From Halanaerobium praevalens DSM 2228 (GTDB taxonomy: Bacteria; Bacillota; Halanaerobiia; Halanaerobiales; Halanaerobiaceae): 64,000 bases of DNA. A model generated the notes under the pieces. It saw nothing but the letters and a program-made list of their open reading frames with translations. It ran no database searches and had not been told where the DNA came from. The position numbers were made by a program, and so were the translations under genes. The stretch is taken from the NCBI RefSeq assembly GCF_000165465.1, contig NC_017455.1, forward strand, positions 248,001-312,000, given 5' to 3'. Below, piece by piece: positions 50,546 to 60,252 of this stretch; positions within the stretch are counted from its first letter, which is position 1, and every line of letters starts with the position of its first letter.

Positions 50546-51196
50546 GTGAAAAAAAATAAAAAAACTTTAAAAGAAAAAATAATTCCTCCTTTAGCATATT
50601 ATTTATTAAAGGCTACAAATTCTAGTTATAGACTTGAGGTTGAAGGTTGGCAAAGGATAGAGAAAAAAATTATGCAGCAAGAATCATTACTTTTTTCAAT
50701 TTGGCATGGGACACTTTGGGTTCCAGCTTATTTTTTGCGTGGTTTAGGTATTTATGCTTTAGCAAGTTTGAGTCGAGATGGAAGCTATATAGCTAAAGTC
50801 TTGGAGAATTTAGGTTGGGAATTAATTCGGGGTTCAAGTAGTAGGGGTGGTAGTCGTTCTCTACTTCAGCTTTATCGCAAGTTAAAACATGGATTTAGTG
50901 CAGCTATTACTCCAGATGGTCCAACTGGACCTCGGCATGAGGTTAAACCAGGTATTATATTTTTGCAAAAAAAGGCTGATTCATTTCTAGTCCCAGTTGG
51001 AGTTGATGCTCGCTGGAAGAAAAAATTTGGTAGCTGGGATCAATTTTTACTTCCTTACCCTTTTAGTAAAACAGCTATAGTTTTTGGTAAACCTTTTAAA
51101 TTTGAAGCAGAATTGTCAAGAGAAAGCAAACAAGAAATTTTAGCAGAGAAAATGAAAAAAGTAAATTTAAGAGCAGCTGAGTTAGTCAAAAAATAA
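50546..51196 (+). CDS. DUF374 lysophospholipid acyltransferase family protein
   Basis: 216 residues. GTG start, SD AAGGAGG eight bases upstream. It contains 'LLFSIWHGTLWVP' (acyltransferase-like His motif region), 'ASLSRDGSYIAKVLENLGW', 'RGSSSRGGSRSL' and 'AITPDGPTGPRHEVKPG', the DUF374 signature. The family occurs in LPS gene clusters of diderm bacteria and is assumed to act on lipid A or its precursors. There is one N-terminal amphipathic segment and no clear membrane helix. It lies between msbA and lpxK. Confidence 0.85.
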   Translation: MKKNKKTLKEKIIPPLAYYLLKATNSSYRLEVEGWQRIEKKIMQQESLLFSIWHGTLWVPAYFLRGLGIYALASLSRDGSYIAKVLENLGWELIRGSSSRGGSRSLLQLYRKLKHGFSAAITPDGPTGPRHEVKPGIIFLQKKADSFLVPVGVDARWKKKFGSWDQFLLPYPFSKTAIVFGKPFKFEAELSRESKQEILAEKMKKVNLRAAELVKK

Positions 51197-51211
51197 TTGG
51201 TGGTATTAATA

Positions 51212-52336
51212 ATGAATTATATAAGTAAGTATGTAGAAAAAATAATAGAAGGTTCTAAAAAAGGTAAAATAGCAGCATTAATCCGCTTTGTTTTACTTTT
51301 ACTATCTGTAATCTATGCTCAGTTAGCAAAATTTAGATCTTTTTTATATCAAAAAAATATTTTAAAGAAAAAAGAAGCCCAAGTACCTGTAATTAGTATT
51401 GGCAATATAACTACAGGTGGGACTGGAAAAACTCCCTTTGCAGATTTTTTAGCAACTGAACTAAAAGCTGATTACAAGATAGCAATTATTAGTCGGGGTT
51501 ATGGTGCTGCCAAAGAAGTTGAAGAACCTTTTTTGATTAAAGATCCAAAGAACTTATATGCAGGAGCTGCTCAGGCTGGAGATGAGCTTTTTATGCTGGC
51601 CCGAAAAAGCGAAAATTTAATTTTTATTAGGTCAGCTAATAGATATCAAGGAACAAAGTTGGCTGTAGCTCAGGGGGCAGATTTAGTTTTACTTGATGAT
51701 GGTTTTCAACACTACCAATTAAAACGTAAATTGGATATAGTAATTATTGATGCTGAAAACCCATTTTCCAACAGAAAAGTCTTGCCAGCTGGATTATTAA
51801 GAGAACCTTTTACTGCTTTAAAAAGAGCTGATCTTTTTCTTTTAAATCGAAGTGAAAATGTTGATTTTAGTCGGGTTAATGAATTGAAAAATTCTTTAAA
51901 TAAATTTAACCCTCAAAATAAAGGGGTTTTTAGAGCAGAAACTCAATTAGAAAGCTGTGTTTCTGTAGCTTCTCAGACTGAAGAAAAAATTGACTTTTTA
52001 AAGGAGAAAAAGGTTTTTGCTTTTTCAGGAATTGGTAGTCCAGAAGCATTTCAAAAAAGTATAGAGGCTGCTGGAGCAAAACTGGTTAGCTATAAAATAT
52101 TTAAAGATCATTATAATTATCAAAAAGAAGATCTATTAACTCTGCTTGATCAGTATTCAGCTTCTCAAGCAGATTTGATTTTAACTACAGAAAAAGATGC
52201 AGTTAAATTATTTGATTTTGCTGAAATAATTGGTGAACTTCCTTTTTATTATTTACCAATTTCTTTAAAAATTGAAGCTAAAAAAGAATTGCTGGAAATA
52301 GTTAAAACTAAAATTAAAAATGGAGAATCTAAATAA
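51212..52336 (+). CDS. lpxK: Tetraacyldisaccharide 4'-kinase
   Basis: 374 residues from ATG 51212 (SD TGGTGG); earlier TTG/GTG codons in frame overlap the SD. N-terminal membrane helix about 24-46, then P-loop 'GNITTGGTGKTPF', 'AIISRGYGA', 'AGDELFMLARK', 'VLLDDGFQHYQLKR' (DDGFQH is the LpxK hallmark) and 'TTEKDAVKL'. It phosphorylates the disaccharide to lipid IVA at the inner membrane. Upstream lpxA/B/C/D genes are not in the window. Confidence 0.95.
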   Translation: MNYISKYVEKIIEGSKKGKIAALIRFVLLLLSVIYAQLAKFRSFLYQKNILKKKEAQVPVISIGNITTGGTGKTPFADFLATELKADYKIAIISRGYGAAKEVEEPFLIKDPKNLYAGAAQAGDELFMLARKSENLIFIRSANRYQGTKLAVAQGADLVLLDDGFQHYQLKRKLDIVIIDAENPFSNRKVLPAGLLREPFTALKRADLFLLNRSENVDFSRVNELKNSLNKFNPQNKGVFRAETQLESCVSVASQTEEKIDFLKEKKVFAFSGIGSPEAFQKSIEAAGAKLVSYKIFKDHYNYQKEDLLTLLDQYSASQADLILTTEKDAVKLFDFAEIIGELPFYYLPISLKIEAKKELLEIVKTKIKNGESK

Positions 52337-52357
52337 TAATTTGAGGTGTATTTTTTA

Positions 52358-53101
52358 ATGAATAAACTAAAAACAGCTGCTTTGATTCCGGCTCGCTATA
52401 ATTCTACTCGCTTCCCAGCTAAAGCCCTAGCTAAAATTTCAGGGCAAGCAATGATTGTTAGAGTTTATGAGTCAGTAAAAGCCTGTCAGTTAATAGATCA
52501 AGTTTATGTTGCTACAGATGATCAAAGAATAAAAAAAGCTGTAGAAAAAGCTGGTGGTCAGGTTATTATGACAGATGCTAAACATCAAAGTGGAACAGAT
52601 AGAATTGCCGAGGCTGCTGCAGAAATTGAAGCTGATTTAATAGTTAATGTTCAGGGAGATGAACCCTTAATTAGAGCTCAAGATATTGCTCCAGCGCTGG
52701 AAGTTTTTGCTCAGAGACCAGAATTGAAAATGAGTACCTTAAAAAGAAAAATAACTGCAGCAGAAGCAGAGAATCCTGATCTGGTTAAAGTAATTACTGA
52801 TCAAAATGATTATGCCCTTTACTTTTCGCGGTCACCGATTCCCTATTATCGAGCTGAAACAGTTAAAAATAAAAATTATTATCAACATATAGGTCTTTAT
52901 GTTTATCGCCGTGATTTTTTGTTAAAATATGCTAAAATGCAGCAGACTGAATTAGAAAAGGCAGAGTCATTAGAACAACTCCGGGCTCTAGAAAACGGCT
53001 ATCAAATAAAAGTTATAGAAACAAATGCTAAACTAATCGGAGTTGATCGCAAAGAAGATATTAAATTAGTTGAAAAAGAACTTGCAGCTAGGCAAAATTA
53101 A
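52358..53101 (+). CDS. kdsB: CMP-Kdo synthetase
   Basis: 247 residues from ATG 52358; the GTG at 52346 lies in the SD GAGGTG. 'ALIPARYNSTRFPAKALA' is the nucleotide-binding start; 'VYVATDDQRI', 'GTDRIAEAA' and 'IVNVQGDEPLI' follow, with 'HIGLYVYRRDFLLKYA'. It activates Kdo with CTP for transfer by WaaA. Located directly before kdsA. Confidence 0.96.
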   Translation: MNKLKTAALIPARYNSTRFPAKALAKISGQAMIVRVYESVKACQLIDQVYVATDDQRIKKAVEKAGGQVIMTDAKHQSGTDRIAEAAAEIEADLIVNVQGDEPLIRAQDIAPALEVFAQRPELKMSTLKRKITAAEAENPDLVKVITDQNDYALYFSRSPIPYYRAETVKNKNYYQHIGLYVYRRDFLLKYAKMQQTELEKAESLEQLRALENGYQIKVIETNAKLIGVDRKEDIKLVEKELAARQN

Positions 53102-53143
53102 GTTAAAATTTTGTTTAAATAGGCAACTAAATGGAGGTAAAAA

Positions 53144-53989
53144 ATGCTTAAAAAAGTTAAATTAAATGAAGAAGTAATTTTTGGAGACCAGGAAAAACCT
53201 TTTGTGCTTTTGGCTGGCCCTTGTGCCATTGAAGAAGAAGATCGGGTATTAAGAATTGCAGAAGGAATTAAAGAAATTACAAGTAAGTTAGGAATTCCCT
53301 ATGTTTTTAAAGCATCTTTTGATAAGGCAAATCGTTCTTCAATTGAATCATATCGGGGACCTGGTTTAGAAAAGGGTTTAGAAATTTTAGCAAAGGTAAA
53401 AAAAGAGTTTGATTTACCTGTTATTTCAGATATTCATTTACCAGAACAGGCAGCAGCTGCAGCAGATGTTTTAGATATTATGCAGATTCCTGCTTTTTTA
53501 TCTCGTCAGACTGATATGTTAACAGCAGCTGGTAAGACTGGAAGTATTATTAATGTTAAAAAGGGTCAATTTTTGGCACCATGGGATATAGATCAAGTTG
53601 TAGCTAAAATAGAAAGTACAGGTAATGAAAAGATTATTTTAACTGAAAGAGGTGTTTCTTTTGGCTATAATAATTTAGTTGTTGATATGCGTTCATTACC
53701 AAGGATGCGCAAAACTGGTTATCCTGTTGTTTTTGATGCAACTCATGCTGTTCAATTACCTGGTGGTGCCGGTGACAGTTCTGACGGAGAAAAAGAATAT
53801 GTACCTTATTTAATGAGAGCAGCTTTAGCAGCTGGAATTGACTCTTTATTTATGGAAGTTCATGATAACCCAGCTGTAGCTAAAAGTGATGGAGCTAATA
53901 TGATTCCTTTAGTTAATTTGGAAGAAATTTTAAAACAAGGTTTAGCAATTGATCAAGCAGTCAAAAATTGTGAGCAAATAAATTATTAA
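53144..53989 (+). CDS. kdsA: Kdo-8-phosphate synthase
   Basis: 281 residues, standard length. '[20 protein letters not shown]', '[20 protein letters not shown]' (PEP and arabinose-5-P site), '[19 protein letters not shown]', '[18 protein letters not shown]' and '[19 protein letters not shown]' are all present. The metal-site Cys in 'AGPCAI' is kept; many metal-dependent forms use it. It condenses PEP with arabinose-5-phosphate. SD GGAGG precedes the ATG. Confidence 0.97.
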   Translation: MLKKVKLNEEVIFGDQEKPFVLLAGPCAIEEEDRVLRIAEGIKEITSKLGIPYVFKASFDKANRSSIESYRGPGLEKGLEILAKVKKEFDLPVISDIHLPEQAAAAADVLDIMQIPAFLSRQTDMLTAAGKTGSIINVKKGQFLAPWDIDQVVAKIESTGNEKIILTERGVSFGYNNLVVDMRSLPRMRKTGYPVVFDATHAVQLPGGAGDSSDGEKEYVPYLMRAALAAGIDSLFMEVHDNPAVAKSDGANMIPLVNLEEILKQGLAIDQAVKNCEQINY

Positions 53990-54005
53990 AAACTAGGTGA
54001 CTAAA

Positions 54006-55004
54006 ATGACAAAAATAAGCAAAACTAAGCGTGAAGAAAAATTAAAAGTAGGTTTAGAAGATGCTAAAAACACTTTGCAAATAGAAGCAGATGCGGTTTT
54101 AAAATTAAAAGCTGAGCTTGATGGCAGTTTTAAAAAAGCAATGGAAATGATTATTGATGCTCAAGGACGAGTTGTTTTTACTGGAGTTGGTAAAACAGGT
54201 TTAGTAGCTAAAAAATTAGCAGCAACTTTTTCTAGCACAGGCACTTCTGCATTTTTTGTTCATGCAGGAGAAGGCTTACATGGTGATTTAGGAATGATTA
54301 GAGAAGGGGATGTAGTAATTGCTGTTTCTAATAGTGGAGAAACAGATGAGGTTATTTCGCTTTTACCTTCTTTAAGAAGAATTGGGGTTAAATTAATTGC
54401 CCTAACTGGAAATGGAAGTTCTACTTTGGCTGAACATGCAGATCTAGTTTTAAAAGCAGATGTTGTTTCAGAGGCTTGTCCTCATAATTTAGCTCCCACT
54501 GCTAGTACTACAGCTGCTTTAGCATTAGGAGATGCTTTAGCAATTGCTCTTTCTTCCTATTATGGTTTTAGTCCAGAAGATTTTGCCCTTTTTCATCCAG
54601 GTGGTTCTTTAGGACGTAAACTATTAACTAAAGTCCAAGATGTAATTAAGATTAGAGAACAAAACCCAGTAGTTGCTATTGATGCAACTGTACGGGGTGC
54701 CTTGTTTAAGATGACCCAAAGCCAGATGGGCTCTACTTCTATTGTTGATCAAAATGGTGATCTCAAAGGAATTATTACTGATGGAGATATTCGACGTTTA
54801 TTAGAAAAGTCTTCTGATTTTATTGAAGAACCTGTTAAAAAATATATGACTATTGATCCAATTTCTATTGCTCCAGACAAATTGGCAGCAGAAGCTCTAC
54901 AAATTATGGAAGCTAAAGAAATAAATGATCTACCAGTAGTTGAAAATGAAAAACCAGTGGCAATGCTTAATTTCCAAGATTTATTAAGGGCTAAAGTTTT
55001 TTAG
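54006..55004 (+). CDS. kdsD: Arabinose-5-phosphate isomerase
   Basis: 332 residues from ATG 54006; the GTG at 53997 overlaps the SD. SIS sugar isomerase domain 'VVFTGVGKTGLVAKKLAATF', 'VIAVSNSGETDEVISLLP' and 'EACPHNLAPTASTTAALALG', then two CBS domains from about residue 205. It makes arabinose-5-P from ribulose-5-P for KdsA. The following step, KdsC phosphatase, is not encoded nearby. Confidence 0.95.
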   Translation: MTKISKTKREEKLKVGLEDAKNTLQIEADAVLKLKAELDGSFKKAMEMIIDAQGRVVFTGVGKTGLVAKKLAATFSSTGTSAFFVHAGEGLHGDLGMIREGDVVIAVSNSGETDEVISLLPSLRRIGVKLIALTGNGSSTLAEHADLVLKADVVSEACPHNLAPTASTTAALALGDALAIALSSYYGFSPEDFALFHPGGSLGRKLLTKVQDVIKIREQNPVVAIDATVRGALFKMTQSQMGSTSIVDQNGDLKGIITDGDIRRLLEKSSDFIEEPVKKYMTIDPISIAPDKLAAEALQIMEAKEINDLPVVENEKPVAMLNFQDLLRAKVF

Positions 55005-55068
55005 TTGAATTAACAGTCAATTTAATCAGGAAATTAAGCCTAATTATTAAAGATAAAAGAGGCTAAAT

Positions 55069-55935
55069 ATGAAAGATAAAATAAGTATTTTTTTATACAA
55101 TATTTTGAGATTTGTTCTTCAAAAATTGCCAGATAAAGCTGGTCTTTATTTGGGACGTTTAGTGGGTTATTTAGCTTATTTACTTAGTCCAGCTAGAAGA
55201 GAACATTCTCGGCTAAATTTAAAAAAGGCTTTAGCAGTTAATGAAAAAGAATCAAAAAGGTTAATTAAAAAAGTATATCAGAATTTAGGTTATAATTTAA
55301 CTGAGTTTTTAATCGAAGATAGTTTAACTAAAGAAGATATAGAAAAAATGGTCGAATTTGAAGGCTTAGAATATTTAGATCAAGCATTAAAAAAAGGCAA
55401 AGGAGTTATTTTGTATACTGCTCATTTTGGTAATTGGGAGTTGTTGGGAGCAGTTTTAGCTTTGAAAGGATATCAGATTAATTCAATTGCTAAAAAACAG
55501 AAAAATTATTTATTTGATCAAAAAATAAATAAAATTAGAAATAAAATTGGAATTGGTGTTATTCCAAAAGGTTTAGCGGTAAGACAGGCTTTTAAAAAAT
55601 TAAAAGCTAAAGAAATAGTAGCTATTTTGGGTGATCAAGATGCTCGCAGTAAAGGTTGGAAACTCAATTTTTTTGATAGAGATGCTTCTACATATGCTGG
55701 AGCTGTTCAATTTGCCCAAAGAACTGGTGCTGTAATTGTACCAGCTTTTTTGGAAAGGGAAAATTTTTTAGACCATAAACTTAAAATTTATCCACCACAA
55801 AAAATTAGTCAAAATACTTCTGAGGCTGAACTTAAAAAAAGATTACAAAGTTTGCTGAATTTAACAGAAAAAGAAATTAGAGAAAATCCAGCTGACTGGC
55901 TCTGGTTACATAAACGCTGGAAAACTTATAATTAG
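55069..55935 (+). CDS. Lipid A acyltransferase, LpxL/LpxM (HtrB) family
   Basis: 288 residues. One N-terminal hydrophobic segment with 'LGRLVGYLAYLLSPARREHS'. The catalytic motif H-x4-E is 'TAHFGNWELLGAVLA', followed by 'SIAKKQKNYLFDQKIN', 'DQDARSKGWKLNFFDRDAST' and 'QRTGAVIVPAF'. It adds a secondary acyl chain to Kdo2-lipid A at the inner membrane. It lies between kdsD and waaA, matching its expected substrate. Whether LpxL- or LpxM-type is undecided. Confidence 0.91.
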   Translation: MKDKISIFLYNILRFVLQKLPDKAGLYLGRLVGYLAYLLSPARREHSRLNLKKALAVNEKESKRLIKKVYQNLGYNLTEFLIEDSLTKEDIEKMVEFEGLEYLDQALKKGKGVILYTAHFGNWELLGAVLALKGYQINSIAKKQKNYLFDQKINKIRNKIGIGVIPKGLAVRQAFKKLKAKEIVAILGDQDARSKGWKLNFFDRDASTYAGAVQFAQRTGAVIVPAFLERENFLDHKLKIYPPQKISQNTSEAELKKRLQSLLNLTEKEIRENPADWLWLHKRWKTYN

Positions 55936-55973
55936 ATTTATTTTTAAATTATTAATTAAAGGGGGAAGCAATA

Positions 55974-57290
55974 ATGTATTTAATCTATAATCTACTTTTA
56001 TCAATTTTAATAGTCTTATTACTCCCCTATTATTATTTAAAAAGCAAAAAAAGTGGAGAAAAGCTTAATTTAAAAGAGCGCTTTGCTTTTTATGATCAAA
56101 ACTTAGATCTTTTATTTCCAGCTAAAAAAGTTATTTGGCTGCAGGCAGCTTCAGCTGGAGAAACTTTAGCAGCCAAAAAATTAACATCTGAACTGAGAAA
56201 AAAATATCCAGATGCTAAAATAATATTTTCGACTATGACTGCTAGTGGTAAAAAATTAGCTAAAGAAAAAATAGAAGCTGCTGATTTAATTATTTACCTT
56301 CCCTTTGATTTAAATTGGGTTGTTAAAAGAGCAGTTAATTTTTTTAAGCCAGATCTTTTTATCATGATTGAAACGGAATTATGGCCTAATTTGATTAAAG
56401 CTTTAGATCAACAAGGAACTAAGCTTATTTTAGCTAGTGGGCGTATTAGTGATGATTCTTTTGACCAATATAAATACTTGGGATCACTTTTAGCTGATGT
56501 ACTAAAAAGAGTAGATGTTTTTAGTATGCAGCAGCAAGAAGCAGCAGCTAAAATTGAAAAATTAGGCGCAGCACCTGATCATATTTGTATCAATGGTAAT
56601 TTAAAATATGATCTCGAATTGAAAACTCCAAGTCAAAAAGAGATAGTAGCTAAAAAAGAACTATTACAGTTAAGAGAAGAAACTAAAGTTTTAATAGCAG
56701 GCAGTACACATCAGGGAGAAGAAGAAATCATTTTAGAGCTTTACCAACAGCTTAAAGTTGATTTTCCTGAACTTAAAATTTTAATTGCACCTCGCTATGT
56801 TGAAAGGCGAGAAGAAATTTTAGAACTGTGTTATAAAAAAGATATTTCAGCTTCATTATATTCAAAACTAAAAAAAGAAAAAGCTAAATTAGATCAACAG
56901 ACAGACATTATAATTATAGATACTATGGGTGAATTAGCCGATCTATATTTTTATGCAGATTTAGTTTTTATTGGTGGTTCTTTAATTGAGCGGGGCGGTC
57001 ATAACATCATAGAGCCTGCAGCTCGGGCGAAGGTTGTTTTATTTGGCCAGAGCATGTATAATTTTAAAGAGCAAAGAAATTTTTTAGTTGATGAGGAAGT
57101 AGCCTTTGAAATTGAAAATATTGATCAGTTTTTTAAAAAGACTTATCAGCTTTTAGCTAATGAACAGTATCGAGAACAATTAGCACTTAAAGCAGCTAAA
57201 CTAATAGATCAAAATCGAGGTTCAGTTAAAAAGCATTTACAGCTAATTGAAGTGCTTTTAAAACAGGGAGAAGATTATAATGCAAGATAG
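55974..57290 (+). CDS. waaA: Kdo transferase
   Basis: 438 residues, GT30. N-terminal membrane anchor (about 4-22), 'IWLQAASAGETLAAKKL' (catalytic Glu region), 'IIFSTMTASGKKLAKEKI', 'IMIETELWPNLI', 'VLIAGSTHQGEEEIIL' and 'FIGGSLIERGGHNIIEPAA' (CMP-Kdo site). It attaches Kdo to lipid IVA. SD AAGGGGG precedes the ATG. Its end overlaps the next glycosyltransferase gene by 11 bases. It may transfer one, two or more Kdo residues. Confidence 0.95.
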   Translation: MYLIYNLLLSILIVLLLPYYYLKSKKSGEKLNLKERFAFYDQNLDLLFPAKKVIWLQAASAGETLAAKKLTSELRKKYPDAKIIFSTMTASGKKLAKEKIEAADLIIYLPFDLNWVVKRAVNFFKPDLFIMIETELWPNLIKALDQQGTKLILASGRISDDSFDQYKYLGSLLADVLKRVDVFSMQQQEAAAKIEKLGAAPDHICINGNLKYDLELKTPSQKEIVAKKELLQLREETKVLIAGSTHQGEEEIILELYQQLKVDFPELKILIAPRYVERREEILELCYKKDISASLYSKLKKEKAKLDQQTDIIIIDTMGELADLYFYADLVFIGGSLIERGGHNIIEPAARAKVVLFGQSMYNFKEQRNFLVDEEVAFEIENIDQFFKKTYQLLANEQYREQLALKAAKLIDQNRGSVKKHLQLIEVLLKQGEDYNAR

Positions 57291-58335
57291 AGATGTTAAA
57301 AAGATTTTAATTACAAGGTTAAGTGCTATTGGTGATGTAATACATGCTTTACCAGTTGCTTCTGCTTTAAGAAAAGAATATCCTGAAGCTCAAATCGATT
57401 GGTTAGTTGAAGCTAAAGCTTTACCTTTAGTTAAGTTAAATCCTTATTTAGACAATGTTATTTTGCTACCACGTAAAAAATGGCGCCAAATGTTAAATGA
57501 AGATGTGGTACAAACAGTAAAATCTTTTTTTGGCTTTTTTAAAAAAATGAAAAAAAATAATTATGATATAAATTTAGATTTACACGGCTTATTTAAAAGT
57601 GCTTTAAGTTCTTATTTGATTAAGCCAAAACTGCGTTTAGGGCCAGCTGATGGGAGAGAATTAAGTAAATTTGTCTATCAAGCTAAAATTGATATTCCAG
57701 CTAAAAAAATGCATCAAGTTGAAAGAAACCTTTATTTAGCTTCAGCTTTAGGAGCTGCAACTGAATCGCTTGATTATGGTCTAAAAATAACACCTGTCAT
57801 TAAAAGTCGAGTTAGCCGTTTATTTGCTAGAGAAAATATTGATTTAAATAAAAAAGTAGTTATTATCAATCCTTTTACTACTTGGGAATCTAAAAATTGG
57901 TTTTTAGACCGTTATTTTAGTTTAGCAAATAAGCTTATTCAAGCTGGTTATTATATAATTTTTACAGGGGCTAGTTCTGATAAAGAAGCAATTGCTAGTT
58001 TTGAATCTTCTTTTACTGATTCTTATAGTAATTTAGCTGGCGAAACTGATTTAGAAGAGTTAACAGAGCTTTATAAAAGAGCAGATCTTTATATTGGTGG
58101 AGATACTGGACCTACTCATTTGGCAGCTGCTGTGGATTTAGATGTTATTTCACTGATGGGTCCAACTTCACCAACAACTCATGGCCCTTATGGTAAAGGT
58201 CATACTGTTATTCAAGATAATAGCTTAGAATGTATTCGCTGTTGGGACCGACACTGCAGCCGCAAAATGCAGTGTATGAAGTCAATTAGTGTAGAGCAAG
58301 TCTTAAGGATTGCTAACAAGAAATTAAATGGTTAA
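57280..58335 (+). CDS. GT9 heptosyltransferase-like protein, WaaC type
   Basis: 351 residues, GT-B fold. N-terminal 'ILITRLSAIGDVIHALPVAS' is typical of heptosyltransferase I; C-terminal nucleotide-binding region 'YIGGDTGPTHLAAAV' and 'MGPTSPTTHGPYG'. A Cys-rich end, C-x2-C then C-x4-C ('CIRCWDRHCSRKMQC'), recurs in the next gene. Overlaps waaA by 11 bases, so the first core sugar after Kdo is the likely addition. No ADP-heptose synthesis genes are in the window; the sugar may be another one. Confidence 0.87.
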   Translation: MQDRDVKKILITRLSAIGDVIHALPVASALRKEYPEAQIDWLVEAKALPLVKLNPYLDNVILLPRKKWRQMLNEDVVQTVKSFFGFFKKMKKNNYDINLDLHGLFKSALSSYLIKPKLRLGPADGRELSKFVYQAKIDIPAKKMHQVERNLYLASALGAATESLDYGLKITPVIKSRVSRLFARENIDLNKKVVIINPFTTWESKNWFLDRYFSLANKLIQAGYYIIFTGASSDKEAIASFESSFTDSYSNLAGETDLEELTELYKRADLYIGGDTGPTHLAAAVDLDVISLMGPTSPTTHGPYGKGHTVIQDNSLECIRCWDRHCSRKMQCMKSISVEQVLRIANKKLNG

Positions 58336-58432
58336 TTATTTTGTTGAGCTCAAAATTATTTTTGCTTTATTTTCAAAGTTAACCTTTTACTTGTAATTTA
58401 TAGGTGTGATATTTAGAGAAGGAATGATTATT

Positions 58433-59494
58433 GTGGAAAAAATAGATAGAATAATAGTTATTGATCTTTTATATTTGGGAGATTTATTATTTGCTCATCC
58501 TTTTTTTGCTGGTTTAAGAAAGCTTTTTCCGAAGACTAGAATTGATTTGGTAGCAAATAGTAATTTTGCTGAAATAATGAGGTCTAATTCAAATTTAGAT
58601 CATGTTTATAGCTATAATAAAAATTGGAATACTACTCGTTCTTATAAATTTGCTAAGAAATTAAAAATGAATAATTACCAATTAGGGCTTAATATCCATG
58701 GTAATTGGAGAACAGCTTTGCTTTTAAAATTAATTGCAGCTGATAAAAATATTGGTTATGGGGGCCAAGGTAGAGGCCTATTTTTAGACCAAGAAATTGA
58801 AAAAAGTAATGCTTCACATGTGATAGAATTTTATCTTGATTTTTTGGAGCAACTTAAAGACAGTGAATTATTAATTCCTAATTTAAATGAGCAGCAGAAA
58901 AAAATGAATTTAACTGAAAGTGCTTACCCTGTTTTAGATTTTGAAAAAAGCTATCACAAAAAGGCAGAAAATAAATTAAAAGAGATTGGCTTAGAAAATG
59001 ATTTTTTGGTTTTAAATACAGGTGGGAGCTGGAATTCAAAACGATGGCCAGAAGAATATTTTGCTGAGATTGCTGATCTTTTAGCTGCTCAAAAACATAA
59101 AATATTATTTGTTGGTGGTTCGGCTGACAAAGAAAGAGTTGCTTATATTTGTAATAAGATTGAAAATCAAAAGCAAATTTATAATTTAAGTGGAAAAACA
59201 TCTTTGCTGGAGTTAGCTGCTATTTTAAAAAAGGCTAAATTAGTAATTAGTGGAGATACTGGTCCAATCCATGTAGCAGCAGCAGTTGGTACAAATACTT
59301 TTACTATTTTTGGGCCATCTGATGAAGAAAAATACGCTCCTCGCGGTAAAGGTCAAAATATCTTAATTAAAAATATTGATCTTAACTGTCGACCTTGTGG
59401 TGAACATGAGTGTCCACTTGGGCATTTTAAATGTATGCGAGAATTAACACCTGATTTAGTAGTAAAAAGGCTAAAAGAAGAGGAATTGATTTAA
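58433..59494 (+). CDS. GT9 heptosyltransferase-like protein, second copy
   Basis: 353 residues from GTG 58433, chosen because AGAAGGA lies nine bases upstream; a GTG at 58406 is also in frame. 'RIIVIDLLYLGDLLFAHPFF', 'LNTGGSWNSKRWPEEYFAEI', 'VISGDTGPIHVAAAVGTNT' and 'IFGPSDEEKYAPRGKGQN' are heptosyltransferase II-like. The Cys cluster 'CRPCGEHECPLGHFKC' mirrors the upstream gene. A 97-base gap precedes it, one of the larger gaps in this operon. Extends the inner core. Confidence 0.85.
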   Translation: MEKIDRIIVIDLLYLGDLLFAHPFFAGLRKLFPKTRIDLVANSNFAEIMRSNSNLDHVYSYNKNWNTTRSYKFAKKLKMNNYQLGLNIHGNWRTALLLKLIAADKNIGYGGQGRGLFLDQEIEKSNASHVIEFYLDFLEQLKDSELLIPNLNEQQKKMNLTESAYPVLDFEKSYHKKAENKLKEIGLENDFLVLNTGGSWNSKRWPEEYFAEIADLLAAQKHKILFVGGSADKERVAYICNKIENQKQIYNLSGKTSLLELAAILKKAKLVISGDTGPIHVAAAVGTNTFTIFGPSDEEKYAPRGKGQNILIKNIDLNCRPCGEHECPLGHFKCMRELTPDLVVKRLKEEELI

Positions 59495-60252
59495 TGCAGA
59501 AATTAAGTGCTCTAGTTTTAACCTATAATGAAGAAAAGCATATTGAAGACTGTTTAGCTAGTATTAGCTGGGTTGATCAAGTTATAGTAATCGATTCTTT
59601 TAGTGATGATCAAACTAAAGAACTTTGTCAGCAGCATGAAAATGTTGATTTCTATGCAAATGAATTTAAAGATTTTGCTAGTCAAAGAAATTTTGGCTTA
59701 GAAAAAATTAAAACAGATTGGGTTTTTGTAATTGATGCTGATGAAAGAGTAACTGAAGATTTAAGAGCTGAAATAGTAGAAACTTTAAATCAATCTGAAG
59801 CTAAAGCGGAAGGTTATGAGATAGCTCGCAAAAATTATTTTTTAGGTAAATGGATTAAATACTGTGGTTGGTATCCTGATTATACTTTAAGACTTTTTCA
59901 AAGCAGATATAGATATAGTGGTTTAGTGCATGAATCACCAGAGATAGATGGAAAGATTGCGAAACTTAAAAATGATTTTATTCATTATACATATCAGGAT
60001 TTAGAAAGTTATACAGCCAAAATTAATCAATATACTAGTCTTGATGCAGAAAAAAAATACCAGTCTGGTAAATCAGTAGGAATAGCTTATATTTTAATTC
60101 GACCTTTTTTGGAGTTTATAAAAAAATATTTATTTAAAAAAGGGTTTTTACTTGGTAGTCAGGGTTTGATATTATCAGTTTTATCAGCTTATTATCAGTT
60201 TTTAAAAGCAGTTAAACTTTGGGAATTAAATAACTTTGGGGATGAAAATTAA
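59494..60252 (+). CDS. waaE: GT2 glycosyltransferase, WaaE/KdtX type
   Basis: 252 residues. 'SALVLTYNEEKHIEDCLASI' (GT-A nucleotide site), 'VIVIDSFSDDQTKELC', 'FASQRNFGLEKIKTDWVFVI' then 'DADERVT' (metal-binding DxD-like), and 'YCGWYPDYTLRLFQSRYRYS'. Similar to the beta-1,4-glucosyltransferase acting on the LPS inner core. Start and previous stop overlap by one base, as do its stop and the next start. Confidence 0.88.
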   Translation: MQKLSALVLTYNEEKHIEDCLASISWVDQVIVIDSFSDDQTKELCQQHENVDFYANEFKDFASQRNFGLEKIKTDWVFVIDADERVTEDLRAEIVETLNQSEAKAEGYEIARKNYFLGKWIKYCGWYPDYTLRLFQSRYRYSGLVHESPEIDGKIAKLKNDFIHYTYQDLESYTAKINQYTSLDAEKKYQSGKSVGIAYILIRPFLEFIKKYLFKKGFLLGSQGLILSVLSAYYQFLKAVKLWELNNFGDEN

